Source of the DNA: a virus
Virus record (IMG/VR): IMGVR_UViG_3300025138_012102
Location: 1 to 33,443 of that record
DNA: 33,443 bases
Reading direction: 5' to 3' (one strand)
Shown piece after piece: positions 21,321-28,900 of the stretch (within the stretch, counting starts at the first letter, position 1; each line of letters starts with the position of its first letter). Both the position numbers and the translations under genes were made by a program. Below the pieces are notes generated by a model. The model was not told the DNA's origin. It ran no database searches and worked only from the letters and a program-made list of their open reading frames with translations.

Positions 21321-22757
21321 TTAATATATTAATTTATGGTTTAAAGATCTATTCTTTTGATAATTTTTATCATCACTAAATGTAAAATTTTCTCTAGGTG
21401 TCCAAGTTTGAAACAACTCATCCATTCCTTCAATTACTCTATTAGACATTTTTTCAGACGTAAATCCAGCTTCTTCACTTAATGCCCATTTTAGACCTAA
21501 CTTACCTATTTCTTTTCTTTTTTTATCTCCCATATTGTATAACGCTTTAATTTGTAAAGCAGCATCTTCTGAATTACATCTATCATCATAAATGTACGGA
21601 GTTTTAGGGGATCCAACTAATGATAAATTTGTAGGAAATACAGGTAATGCCCATTTACCACATTTAGTGTATGTTTTTTTATGATTAGATGGAACTTCTG
21701 GATTTGGAGTATACCATTTTCCATTTTCATCTTCAAACCTCATTTGGTCTTGCATTCCCCCGGTTACATTAGCTATAATAGGAGTTCCTGTAAGCAATGC
21801 TTCTGTTAATGATAACCCCCATCCTTCTGCTGATGATAACAAAATAACACCATCAGCTATATTATATAGTAAAGCCATTTGCTCAGTAGCTAATTTATTT
21901 CCTGATATAATTATATTGTGATCATTTTCAGGGAATAAAAAATTAATTACTGCTGGTATATCTGTACCATGTTCATCAATTGGACTTGTATGAAGTATAA
22001 ATTGACAATTTTTCCTTTCTTTTGATGGTAACCCATCTAAAAAATATTTCCATGCTAAAATAGTATCAGGTATACTTTTTCTTCTAATATTTCTGGAATT
22101 AAAAAATAATGTAAACTTATCATCCTCTGAGTTACCTGTTAAATGTTTAAGAATTTCTTTAATATCTTTATTATTTTTATCTATAGGTTTGAATATTTTA
22201 TGATTTAAACCATGAGGAATATATTTTATAATTTTAGATTTACTATCTTTTCCTAAAACCATTTCATTGATGTTTTTAGTTTGTTTTGATATACCAAATA
22301 AAGCATCACATGAGTTATAAAATTCTTTATTATACATAGGAGCTGGTAGATCATCCCAAATATTCAAATATGCTATTGGGATTGATTTTCTAATTTCTGA
22401 TTCAACATGAAATAACCATTCAAAATATCTAGGATCTGTTATCAGAAACAAAGCATCAATTTTTTCTCTTTTAATAACATCCCTTAATACTTTAGGATCA
22501 CCATAACCATCACAAGGGTATAATTTAACATATGAATCATCAATCCCTGCTACTTCATTCGTTGCTTGACTTAAATCTTGTATATTTCCTTTATCTGGGT
22601 GTTTTATAGCTCCTGCTAACTGTACCCAATTATATCTATGACTAGTATTAAGTACAATTTCTCTACCTATTTGAGCTACTCCTGAATGGACTCTAATATC
22701 ATCTGTTAACAATAAGATATTTTTTCTATCTTTTTGCTTAATGTAACCTTCTTTCAT
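21321..22757 (-). CDS. GT4 (GT-B) glycosyltransferase, larger paralogue
   Basis: 478 residues from ATG 22757; a frame to 22763 needs TTG. LLLTDDIRVHSGVAQIGREIV is the N-terminal glycine loop. FTLFFNSRNIRRKSIPDTIL and DGVILLSSAEGWGLSLTEAL with TGTPIIANVTGGMQDQM give the GT4 donor site with the E(x7)E motif. It begins the tight glycan cluster and probably transfers a hexose from a nucleotide donor. Acceptor unknown. Confidence 0.8.
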   Translation of the reverse strand: MKEGYIKQKDRKNILLLTDDIRVHSGVAQIGREIVLNTSHRYNWVQLAGAIKHPDKGNIQDLSQATNEVAGIDDSYVKLYPCDGYGDPKVLRDVIKREKIDALFLITDPRYFEWLFHVESEIRKSIPIAYLNIWDDLPAPMYNKEFYNSCDALFGISKQTKNINEMVLGKDSKSKIIKYIPHGLNHKIFKPIDKNNKDIKEILKHLTGNSEDDKFTLFFNSRNIRRKSIPDTILAWKYFLDGLPSKERKNCQFILHTSPIDEHGTDIPAVINFLFPENDHNIIISGNKLATEQMALLYNIADGVILLSSAEGWGLSLTEALLTGTPIIANVTGGMQDQMRFEDENGKWYTPNPEVPSNHKKTYTKCGKWALPVFPTNLSLVGSPKTPYIYDDRCNSEDAALQIKALYNMGDKKRKEIGKLGLKWALSEEAGFTSEKMSNRVIEGMDELFQTWTPRENFTFSDDKNYQKNRSLNHKLIY

Positions 22758-22780
22758 ATTCAAAAACTATTTTTTAATTG

Positions 22781-22975
22781 TTAATTATCTAACTCTAAAT
22801 TTACTTGAGAATTAATTTTTTTTCTAAAATCTTCATTTGTAAGATATAGAAATAATGATCTATCTGCTAATTTTTGAAAACTAAATTTTCTTTTAACACA
22901 TTCAATTTTAAAATTTTCAAATAAATCACTTTTTACTTTTACACTTGTTAGTGTCATGTCTTTTGCGTTTGCCAT
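22781..22975 (-). CDS. Small ribbon-helix-helix-like protein, 64 aa
   Basis: The sequence MTLTSVKVKSDLFENFKIEC followed by VKRKFSFQKLADRSLFLYL fits a beta-strand (TSVKVKS) then two helices. This is the ribbon-helix-helix plan of Arc/MetJ/CopG-type repressors. The ATG at 22975 has AATAAAGATT before it, close to the AAAGGTT context. A perfect 12-base palindrome lies 31 bases upstream and could be its operator. It may control the glycan cluster that follows; no test of this is possible from sequence alone. Confidence 0.6.
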   Translation of the reverse strand: MANAKDMTLTSVKVKSDLFENFKIECVKRKFSFQKLADRSLFLYLTNEDFRKKINSQVNLELDN

Positions 22976-23005
22976 AATCTTTATTTTTAATGTTATATTT
23001 GTCTA

Positions 23006-23017
23006 TACATATATGTA
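23006..23017. promoter_or_regulatory. 12-bp palindrome, possible operator
   Basis: TACATATATGTA is a perfect dyad in the 44-base gap between the nuclease and RHH-like genes. It overlaps where a promoter for the RHH-like gene would lie, although no TTTG/TATATTT promoter is visible there. AT-rich palindromes arise by chance, so the call is tentative. Confidence 0.4.
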
Positions 23018-23019
23018 GA

Positions 23020-23976
23020 TTAAAAGTTTTTACCAACAGCATTGCATAATTCTATATTTTCTTTATAAGGACAAAATGTGCAATTCCATTTACTTGGTTT
23101 TGCCCCAAATATAGTATCTTTATATGTACCATCCAAGTTAAAAGCCTTAGTTATAAATTCATCTAAATTTCTAGTAGCTTTATTTATTTTATTTTTACCA
23201 GAAGCAGGGACAAATGTTTGTATTCTTTTTTGAGGGTATTCACCATCTAAATATACTTTACGTCTAACAATAAAAAATTCAATATCAATATTTTCAATTG
23301 GTATATTATATTGTTTACTAAAGAAATATTTATAAAGCACTAACTGGAATTGTTTAGATTCATCCTTTTTGGCATATGAACCCCATCCCTTAGTTGATGT
23401 TTTTATGTCGATTATCTTAAATGTATTTGTAGGTTCATGGTACATTACGATATCTAAGTAACCCATGTATTTAACGCGGTTAACACGCATATTAGGCGCA
23501 ATAACTATTGGTATTTCACAACCTACTAAATACCATCCTTTTTTATTAAAATGTCCACCTTTTTTCTTTTTAAAATTATTTAAAATAGCTTTACCATCTT
23601 CAAAAAATTCTCTTAGCTCTTCAGGGGATGAAAAATGCTTGCTTTTATTTTTTTTATAATCATTAGCATAACATTTTCTTAATGTATCTTCAAATAATTC
23701 TTCAATATCAATTCTATCAGCTTCAGCTCCACTTGTTTCATACATTATATCTAAATAATGTTGTAGAACCTCATGTAAAGCTGTTCCAAAAGTCATATGA
23801 ATACTTTGTTCACTTATTTTATGACCATCTCTATATTGTAATGCCCATTTTTTGGGACATTGAGTAAACATTGATAATTGTGAATATGATATATTCTTCT
23901 CAATTGCAAAATTAAGAGGAGTAGGGGGGTTTTCCCTGATATCTCTTACTACTATAGGAAGTTTTTTCTTTGCCAA
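23020..23976 (-). CDS. PD-(D/E)XK nuclease with Cas4/AddB-like Fe-S cysteines
   Basis: 318 residues. SYSQLSMFTQCPKKWALQY (C40), FGTALHEVL (His68), YMGYLDIVMY (Asp175), FKIIDIKTS (D190-I-K192) and QFQLVLYKYFF (Gln211) give the complete RecB-type active site. C299-x2-C302 and C311 with C40 could hold a 4Fe-4S cluster, as in Cas4 and AddB. The start is TTG at 23976, one base after the upstream stop; no ATG precedes residue 36. Likely a single-strand exonuclease in recombination or host DNA degradation. Confidence 0.85.
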   Translation of the reverse strand: MAKKKLPIVVRDIRENPPTPLNFAIEKNISYSQLSMFTQCPKKWALQYRDGHKISEQSIHMTFGTALHEVLQHYLDIMYETSGAEADRIDIEELFEDTLRKCYANDYKKNKSKHFSSPEELREFFEDGKAILNNFKKKKGGHFNKKGWYLVGCEIPIVIAPNMRVNRVKYMGYLDIVMYHEPTNTFKIIDIKTSTKGWGSYAKKDESKQFQLVLYKYFFSKQYNIPIENIDIEFFIVRRKVYLDGEYPQKRIQTFVPASGKNKINKATRNLDEFITKAFNLDGTYKDTIFGAKPSKWNCTFCPYKENIELCNAVGKNF

Positions 23977-23977
23977 T

Positions 23978-24460
23978 TTATTTCTTCCATTTATCTCGCC
24001 CTACTAAAAGACCAATAATGCCATAATTAGCTATATCAAGAAATGTATCTTCCATACCTTCTCCTTTAACGAAATTTTTACCATTAAGTAAAAGATTTTT
24101 TAAACGACTGATTTTATCTGTTAATCTAATAGCTAATCCTGTAAGTGAGAATTTTTTATCAGATATATTATTCAAATCACCACCTAAAGAAATATTATTT
24201 AAACCATAATCCATATGCTTAGCTGCAAACATTTTATACATTTCATGTTGGATATTTTTAAATTCATTCGATAATTCTGGATATTCTGATTCAAAGGCTA
24301 ACACAGCATCTGTAGTTTGTCTTTCAACAATTTTTTTATCATTTATAGGTGAAATAGCGTCTCCCCCTTTAATAAATGTTGGTTTTTGTGGTGGGAATTT
24401 TGCATCCATTATTTCTCTATCACTCATCGATTCTTCGAATTTTTTAATTATATCACTCAT
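23978..24460 (-). CDS. DUF1599 / Nmad1-like protein
   Basis: 160 residues. The C-terminal 100 residues (EMYKMFAAKHMDYGLNNISLGGD, then LTGLAIRLTDKISRLKNLLL and EDTFLDIANYGIIGLLV) match the nucleotide modification-associated domain DUF1599/Nmad1. It has DYG, the RLxDKxxRL helix and the ExxxDxxxY end, an all-alpha pyrophosphatase-like plan. Members occur in phages with modified bases, suggesting a nucleotide-processing role. It overlaps the upstream gene by 8 bases and sits in the replication block. Confidence 0.75.
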   Translation of the reverse strand: MSDIIKKFEESMSDREIMDAKFPPQKPTFIKGGDAISPINDKKIVERQTTDAVLAFESEYPELSNEFKNIQHEMYKMFAAKHMDYGLNNISLGGDLNNISDKKFSLTGLAIRLTDKISRLKNLLLNGKNFVKGEGMEDTFLDIANYGIIGLLVGRDKWKK

Positions 24461-24686
24461 TAATTACTTCTTTAGCAGGTTTTGCAAAATATTTTTCTAA
24501 TGTAGCTAATCTATCATCAGCATCAACTAACATTATAAGTGCTTCTTCTGCATTCTTATAAAAATCTCCAGTTGAATGATCCCCAATACCTACAGCATGA
24601 TTAGATAATAATTCTAAACTAAGAAGAGCTTTTGTTTTATCTGCTTCTGCAGATGTTTTTAACATATTATATACTTGTGTTATCAT
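24453..24686 (-). CDS. Small helical protein, 77 aa
   Basis: 77 residues, all-helical. YNMLKTSAEADKTKALLSLELL, then HAVGIGDHSTGDFYKNAEEALIML and a last helix. The HAVGIGDHSTGDFY loop is distinctive and seems conserved in other phage proteins I recall without a function. It starts with ATGA over the gp62 stop. The candidate promoter inside gp62 (24772-24802) lies 86 bases before it. Confidence 0.75.
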   Translation of the reverse strand: MITQVYNMLKTSAEADKTKALLSLELLSNHAVGIGDHSTGDFYKNAEEALIMLVDADDRLATLEKYFAKPAKEVINE

Positions 24687-25099
24687 ATTGTTTTTAGTAA
24701 TTTTTTAATTTCTTTTTTCTCTAAGCCTATTCCACTTAAAATATCATTAGTTCCTTCTTTTCCTAATATGGGAATATACGAACTAGCTTCATTACATCCA
24801 ACTTCTAAATAATTAGCTACTATCTTAGATAATTCTTTTATATCTTTTTTATTTTGATTTTTAATGTATTTATTCCATACCTTTTTTTTAGGAATTATTT
24901 CTTTATAAAAATTATAAAGACCTTTCTTATCTGTTGGGTGGAATTTTTGTGCTAAATTAACAATATCAATGTATTCTTTACTCATAGATAAAAATCTATG
25001 AACCATGTAAGAATTCCATCCATCCCAATCTTCATCAGAAAATTGAGTAGATGGAGACTTCTTAACAGTTATTTCATTTAGCCACTTAAATACGTTCAT
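24683..25099 (-). CDS. 62: Clamp loader small subunit (gp62-like)
   Basis: 138 residues, shorter than T4 gp62 (187) but close to marine T4-like forms. MNVFKWLNEITVKKSPSTQF, SYMVHRFLSMSKEYIDIVNL, then NFYKEIIPKKKVWNKYIKN match the gp62 pattern of a W/F-rich start, a V(N/H)RxLS motif and IPKKxxxxKYIK. It should pair with gp44 to load the gp45 clamp onto primer ends. It stands two genes from gp44, separated by the 80-aa gene. Confidence 0.8.
   Translation of the reverse strand: MNVFKWLNEITVKKSPSTQFSDEDWDGWNSYMVHRFLSMSKEYIDIVNLAQKFHPTDKKGLYNFYKEIIPKKKVWNKYIKNQNKKDIKELSKIVANYLEVGCNEASSYIPILGKEGTNDILSGIGLEKKEIKKLLKTI
24772..24802 (-). promoter_or_regulatory. Candidate internal promoter inside gp62
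   Basis: Minus-strand TTG (in GTTG, 24799-24802), exactly 20 bases ending TTCG, then TATATTC (24772-24778). Position and spacer equal those of the intergenic promoters, but it lies in coding sequence. It would add transcripts for the 77-aa, DUF1599 and nuclease genes. Confidence 0.55.
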
Positions 25100-25103
25100 T
25101 TTA

Positions 25104-25346
25104 TTATATAATATCTTCTTTATATTCTTCTCTAAGTTCAGGGGGTAATGTTAAACCAACAATCTTTTGAGTTTTAGCATCAAAAAATACTGGAATAGGC
25201 ATTACTGCATCTTCATCAGTGCCTGCTACAAATTTAGATACTTTTCTTAACAATACTCCTTGTTGGAATATTTTTCCTCCTTCTGGAGTTTCAAATGGTG
25301 TAGTACTTTTAAGATCTACTTGGGGGTTTACTTTGTCTTTGTTCAT
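25104..25346 (-). CDS. Hypothetical protein between gp44 and gp62, 80 aa
   Basis: 80 residues: a polar N-terminus (NPQVDLKSTTPFETPEGGKI), then beta-like QGVLLRKVSKFVAG and DAVMPIPVFFDAKTQKIVGLTL, and an acidic end. It looks like a small beta-rich domain. In T4, genes 44 and 62 are adjacent, so this is an insertion relative to T4. No family recognised; a replication accessory role is inference from position. Confidence 0.7.
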   Translation of the reverse strand: MNKDKVNPQVDLKSTTPFETPEGGKIFQQGVLLRKVSKFVAGTDEDAVMPIPVFFDAKTQKIVGLTLPPELREEYKEDII

Positions 25347-25359
25347 TTTATTTATTTAT

Positions 25360-26268
25360 TTAAAGTTTAATTAATTGATTTATTAAGGCCATACAATTTA
25401 TTTCTTTATCGATTCTAAAATTTGATTGATAAGAATATTCATTTATATGAAAGGCAACCATGCCTTCTTTATTATTTGCATATTCTGAGGAATTGTCATA
25501 TAAAAATCTATAAAATTCTTCAAAATCTTTTACATTTGCATCTGCAATTATTTGTCTAATTTCATTAAATTTAGGACTAGATTGTTTTAAACATTCTAAT
25601 ACTTTTGTCATGTAATTAGAGGATACTAATGCTGTTGTATCTAAATTTAATTCATTATCTGTTGTAGATACCTGTATAGTATTAAGCATCTTACGAACAT
25701 CAGGATAATTATTATTAACTATTATTGCTAAATCATTTACAGTCTTGTATTTAATATTTTCTTTTACAATAATTTTTTGTAAATGTTTAACAACATCTAC
25801 TTTACTAGGTGGTATAATTTTTAATGTTTGACATCTTGACTGTAAAGGATCTATAATACGTTCTATAAAATTACAAGTTAAGATAAAGCGTGTAGTTCTA
25901 GAAAATGTTTCAATAACATTTCTTAATGATGCTTGTGCTTGGATTGTAAGGAAATCTGCTTCATCTAGAATAATAACTTTAAGTGGTTTAAAAGACATTG
26001 TACTAGCAAAGCCTGATACTTTATCTCTAATAGTTTCAATACCCCTTTCATCACTTGCATTAATATAAAGATGATCACAGTCAATATTTTTAACAATTAA
26101 TTTTGCTAAAGTTGTTTTTCCAGTTCCCGCTGGTCCATAAAATATTAAATTTTGGATATCATTTTGACCAATATAATTTGATATTGATTTTTTGATATTT
26201 TCATTTCCTACATAATTATCTAAATTTGTAGGACGATATTTTTCTACTAATAATCCGTGATTTTTCAT
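25360..26268 (-). CDS. 44: Clamp loader large subunit ATPase (gp44-like)
   Basis: 302 residues (T4 gp44 is 319). EKYRPTNLDNYVGNENIK start, Walker A GPAGTGKT (45-52), Walker B LDEADF (DEAD at 102-105), sensor 1 FILTCNF, and the SRC motif (144-146) with its arginine finger. The C-terminal helical domain is complete. It forms the AAA+ ring that opens gp45. The promoter box ends 5 bases before the ATG, so the mRNA is probably leaderless. Confidence 0.92.
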   Translation of the reverse strand: MKNHGLLVEKYRPTNLDNYVGNENIKKSISNYIGQNDIQNLIFYGPAGTGKTTLAKLIVKNIDCDHLYINASDERGIETIRDKVSGFASTMSFKPLKVIILDEADFLTIQAQASLRNVIETFSRTTRFILTCNFIERIIDPLQSRCQTLKIIPPSKVDVVKHLQKIIVKENIKYKTVNDLAIIVNNNYPDVRKMLNTIQVSTTDNELNLDTTALVSSNYMTKVLECLKQSSPKFNEIRQIIADANVKDFEEFYRFLYDNSSEYANNKEGMVAFHINEYSYQSNFRIDKEINCMALINQLIKL

Positions 26269-26270
26269 AA

Positions 26271-26304
26271 CCTAAATATACAAAATATTATTTAATAATC
26301 CAAC
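26271..26304 (-). promoter_or_regulatory. 44: Promoter for gp44, giving a probable leaderless mRNA
   Basis: Minus-strand GTTG (26301-26304), a 20-base spacer ending TTTTG, then TATATTTAGG (26271-26280). The start codon follows the TATATTT box after only AGGTT, so transcription should begin at or next to the ATG. Confidence 0.75.
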
Positions 26305-26305
26305 T

Positions 26306-26578
26306 TTAAGCACCCTGTCTAAATTCACCATATAAAGAATACATTTTTTCTTCTTTAGGAGCAACCTCTTCCTCTGTTGAATGGATAGCATATAATTTAC
26401 TTCCCATAGGATCTAATCTATATTCTCCTTTAAACCCCGTTTTATTTAAATATGCTTCCAAAGTTTCTGTTAAAGTAGGATATACTTGTTTTTTAGGATC
26501 TGCAACGAGTTTCCACCTGTCTCCAGGTGGTACTCTTGTTGCGATCAACTCATTATGTTCATTAATTACTGTTTCCAT
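26306..26578 (-). CDS. Hypothetical protein downstream of GroEL, 90 aa
   Basis: 90 residues. VPPGDRWKLVADPKKQVYPTL, LTETLEAYLNKTGFKGEYRL and DPMGSKLYAIHST give an alpha/beta protein with several Lys/Glu patches. It starts one base after the GroEL stop and is the last gene of the chaperonin unit. A chaperonin substrate or cofactor is possible but there is no evidence. Ends just before the gp44 promoter. Confidence 0.7.
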   Translation of the reverse strand: METVINEHNELIATRVPPGDRWKLVADPKKQVYPTLTETLEAYLNKTGFKGEYRLDPMGSKLYAIHSTEEEVAPKEEKMYSLYGEFRQGA

Positions 26579-26579
26579 A

Positions 26580-28211
26580 TTACATTCCCATTCCCATCAT
26601 TTGTGACGGATCCATTTGAGGTTGTTCTTTTTCATCTTTAGGTTCATTTACTACTATACATTCTGTAAGTAATACTGTTCCTGCTACCGCTGCTGCATTT
26701 TCTAAAGCAACTCTTGTTACTTTAGTTGGATCAATAATCCCGGCTTTTTTCATATTAACAACTTCACCTTTTTTAAGATCATATCCTGCCCACGTATCAT
26801 TACCTGAATTAACTAACTGATATTTACCTAACATTTGTGCTCCAACAGAATCATGACCTGCGTTTATAAGAATTTGTTCAAATGGTTTCCCACATGCTTT
26901 ATAAACAATTTCTGAGCCTATTGTATCACATCCTAATTCTTCTCTAGCATATAACAATGCAGCTCCACCTCCAGGAACAATACCTTCTTCAATTGCTGCT
27001 TTAGTAGCATGTAAAGCATCATCTACTCTGTCTTTTTTCTCATTCATTTCAATTTCAGTATAACCACCTACATGAATTATAGAAACACCACCTGCTACTC
27101 TTGCTAATCTACCTTGTAGTTGTTCTTTTTCAAACTCACTTTCGGATGCATCAACTTGAGATGTTAGCTCTTCTATTCTTTGGTTTATTGCATCTTCATT
27201 TCCTTTACCATCAATAATTGTTGTCTTTTCTTTAGTAATAGTAACTGTTCGAGCTTCTCCAAACCAATCGAATTCAAATTTGTCCCATTTATGACCTTTT
27301 TCTTTTGAAAATACAGTCCCTCCGGTCATAGTAGCAATATCTTCTAAAATAAGTTTTCGTCTATCTCCAAAATCAGGTGCTTTAACAGCACATGCTTTAA
27401 TAGTACCCCTACCCTTATTTACAATTAATGTTGCTAATGCTTCATTATCAATATCTTCAGCAATAATTAGTAAAGATTTATTATTAGTTGCACAATTTTC
27501 TAGTAAAGGTAATAAATCCTTAACTGCAGTTAATTTTTGATCTACTATAAGAATTTGTACGTCTTCTAAAGTACAAGTCATTGTATTATTATTAGTAACA
27601 AAGAAATGAGATTTATAACCTCTATCAAATTGCATTCCTTCAACTGTTTCTAAATAAGTATCCCCTGATTTGCTTTCTTCAATATGTACTACTCCTTCAT
27701 GTCCTACTTTTTTCATAGCTGTTGCTATTAATTTCCCTACTTCAGGATCATTATTTGCTGAAATAGTAGCTACTTGCTCTAATTGTTCTTCAGATGAAAT
27801 ATCCTCTGATATGGATTTTCTTAAATTGTTAGTAACATTTTTAACGGCAGAATCAATACTTCTTTTAATTTCTACAGCATTTGCTCCATTAGCTAAATGT
27901 TTAAGACCATCTTTAATCATTTCTCTAGCTAGCAATGTTGATGTTGTAGTACCATCACCTGCTTTATCTGCTGTTTTAATAGATGCTTCTCTAACTAAAT
28001 TAACACCTAAATTTTCAACAGGATCTTTTACAGCTATATGTTTTGCTACTGTTACTCCATCTTTAGTTGATTGGGCTTGTCCATGTTCTTTTTCAATAAC
28101 AACATTTCTACCATTAGGTCCTAAAGTTGATACTACGGCATCTGCTAAAATATCAACTCCCTTTACTAATTTATTTCTTCCTTCTGGGCCAAACTCTATA
28201 ATTTTACTCAT
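26580..28211 (-). CDS. groEL: Chaperonin GroEL (Hsp60)
   Basis: 543 residues, full length. Conserved ATP-site motifs are intact: STLGPNGRNVV, STKDGVTVAKHI (49-60), and GDGTTT (85-90, Asp86 equivalent to E. coli Asp87). RVDDALHATKAAIEEGIVPGGG is the late catalytic region, and ATISANNDPEVG is the hinge region. The tail is Met/Gly-rich (MDPSQMMGMGM), echoing the GGM repeats of bacterial GroEL. It should form a double-ring folding machine for phage proteins, working with the adjacent GroES. Overlaps groES by 8 bases. Its codon and base bias matches the neighbours, so any capture from a host is old. Confidence 0.97.
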   Translation of the reverse strand: MSKIIEFGPEGRNKLVKGVDILADAVVSTLGPNGRNVVIEKEHGQAQSTKDGVTVAKHIAVKDPVENLGVNLVREASIKTADKAGDGTTTSTLLAREMIKDGLKHLANGANAVEIKRSIDSAVKNVTNNLRKSISEDISSEEQLEQVATISANNDPEVGKLIATAMKKVGHEGVVHIEESKSGDTYLETVEGMQFDRGYKSHFFVTNNNTMTCTLEDVQILIVDQKLTAVKDLLPLLENCATNNKSLLIIAEDIDNEALATLIVNKGRGTIKACAVKAPDFGDRRKLILEDIATMTGGTVFSKEKGHKWDKFEFDWFGEARTVTITKEKTTIIDGKGNEDAINQRIEELTSQVDASESEFEKEQLQGRLARVAGGVSIIHVGGYTEIEMNEKKDRVDDALHATKAAIEEGIVPGGGAALLYAREELGCDTIGSEIVYKACGKPFEQILINAGHDSVGAQMLGKYQLVNSGNDTWAGYDLKKGEVVNMKKAGIIDPTKVTRVALENAAAVAGTVLLTECIVVNEPKDEKEQPQMDPSQMMGMGM

Positions 28212-28584
28212 TGTCTTCTATTTTTATATCATTAATATGTGCTTGTTCTTCTTCAGTAACTTCAGTTTCTGATAAAATATCTTCAACATCAACTACTTTT
28301 TTAACTTTGGCTAAAATTTGATTTTCAGGTCCAACATAATAATCTTCACCTTCATGTTCTAATTTTGTAAAACCTTGTGTAGGTAAAACAACAACATCAC
28401 CTATTTTACTAATAGTAGGTATAAATGTTCCTGATATTGTATGCTGACCAGGACCTACTGCTATAACTTCCCCATGTTCGTTTTTATCTTTACCAATATC
28501 TGGAACAACAATTGATCCATACTTTGCTTCCTCTACTTCAAGAGGTTTAACAATAACTGCGTTAAATAATGCTTCTAAATTCAT
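28204..28584 (-). CDS. groES: Co-chaperonin GroES-like, with acidic C-terminal extension
   Basis: 126 residues; GroES is normally about 95. NLEALFNAVIVKPLEVEEAKYGSIVVPDIG has the beta-barrel start and a mobile loop with SIVV in place of the usual IVL. KNEHGEVIAVGPGQ and IGDVVVLPTQG follow the GroES scheme (GEVxAVGxG, GDxVxF). The end, about residues 97-126, is an acidic extension (LSETEVTEEEQAHINDIKIEDNE). It caps GroEL. Overlaps both neighbours (ATGA with the upstream gene). Confidence 0.9.
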   Translation of the reverse strand: MNLEALFNAVIVKPLEVEEAKYGSIVVPDIGKDKNEHGEVIAVGPGQHTISGTFIPTISKIGDVVVLPTQGFTKLEHEGEDYYVGPENQILAKVKKVVDVEDILSETEVTEEEQAHINDIKIEDNE

Positions 28585-28877
28585 AGTCCTTTATAATTTT
28601 GTAATTTTTTTAATTCGATTAATAATTCATCCCATCTTTTTACATATTCTTTAATACTAGTATAATGTTCTTTTTCATTATTAAGTTTTTCTTTTGCTAT
28701 TTTTTGTAAAGCAGCACCAAAAGAAGAATAATGTCCCTGAGGTTTTTCATAATCTTTACCCTCGCTACCCTTTTCTAAATATTTAGCTTGTGGGGTTACG
28801 ACTTCATACACTGTATAACAGTGTGTATCTTTTCCTATAAAATAGGGATTTAAAAGTGGATCTGTAATTCTTGCCAT
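28581..28877 (-). CDS. Hypothetical protein before GroES, 98 aa
   Basis: 98 residues. YFIGKDTHCYTVYEVVTPQAKYL, then GHYSSFGAALQKIAKEKLNN and a terminal helix SIKEYVKRWDELLIELKKL. The strand-helix pattern (FIGKDxHCYTVYE, ...YSSFxxALxxIAxxKLN) resembles the small phage family DUF5405-like proteins; I am unsure of the match. It is the first gene of the chaperonin operon and overlaps groES by 4 bases. Confidence 0.65.
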   Translation of the reverse strand: MARITDPLLNPYFIGKDTHCYTVYEVVTPQAKYLEKGSEGKDYEKPQGHYSSFGAALQKIAKEKLNNEKEHYTSIKEYVKRWDELLIELKKLQNYKGL

Positions 28878-28900
28878 ATAACTTTTTATTTTTTTGTTTA

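Noticed and set aside
27670-28272. 200-codon open frame on the plus strand
   Set aside because: It is the antisense shadow of groEL and groES, which are certain. No plus-strand promoter or start context.
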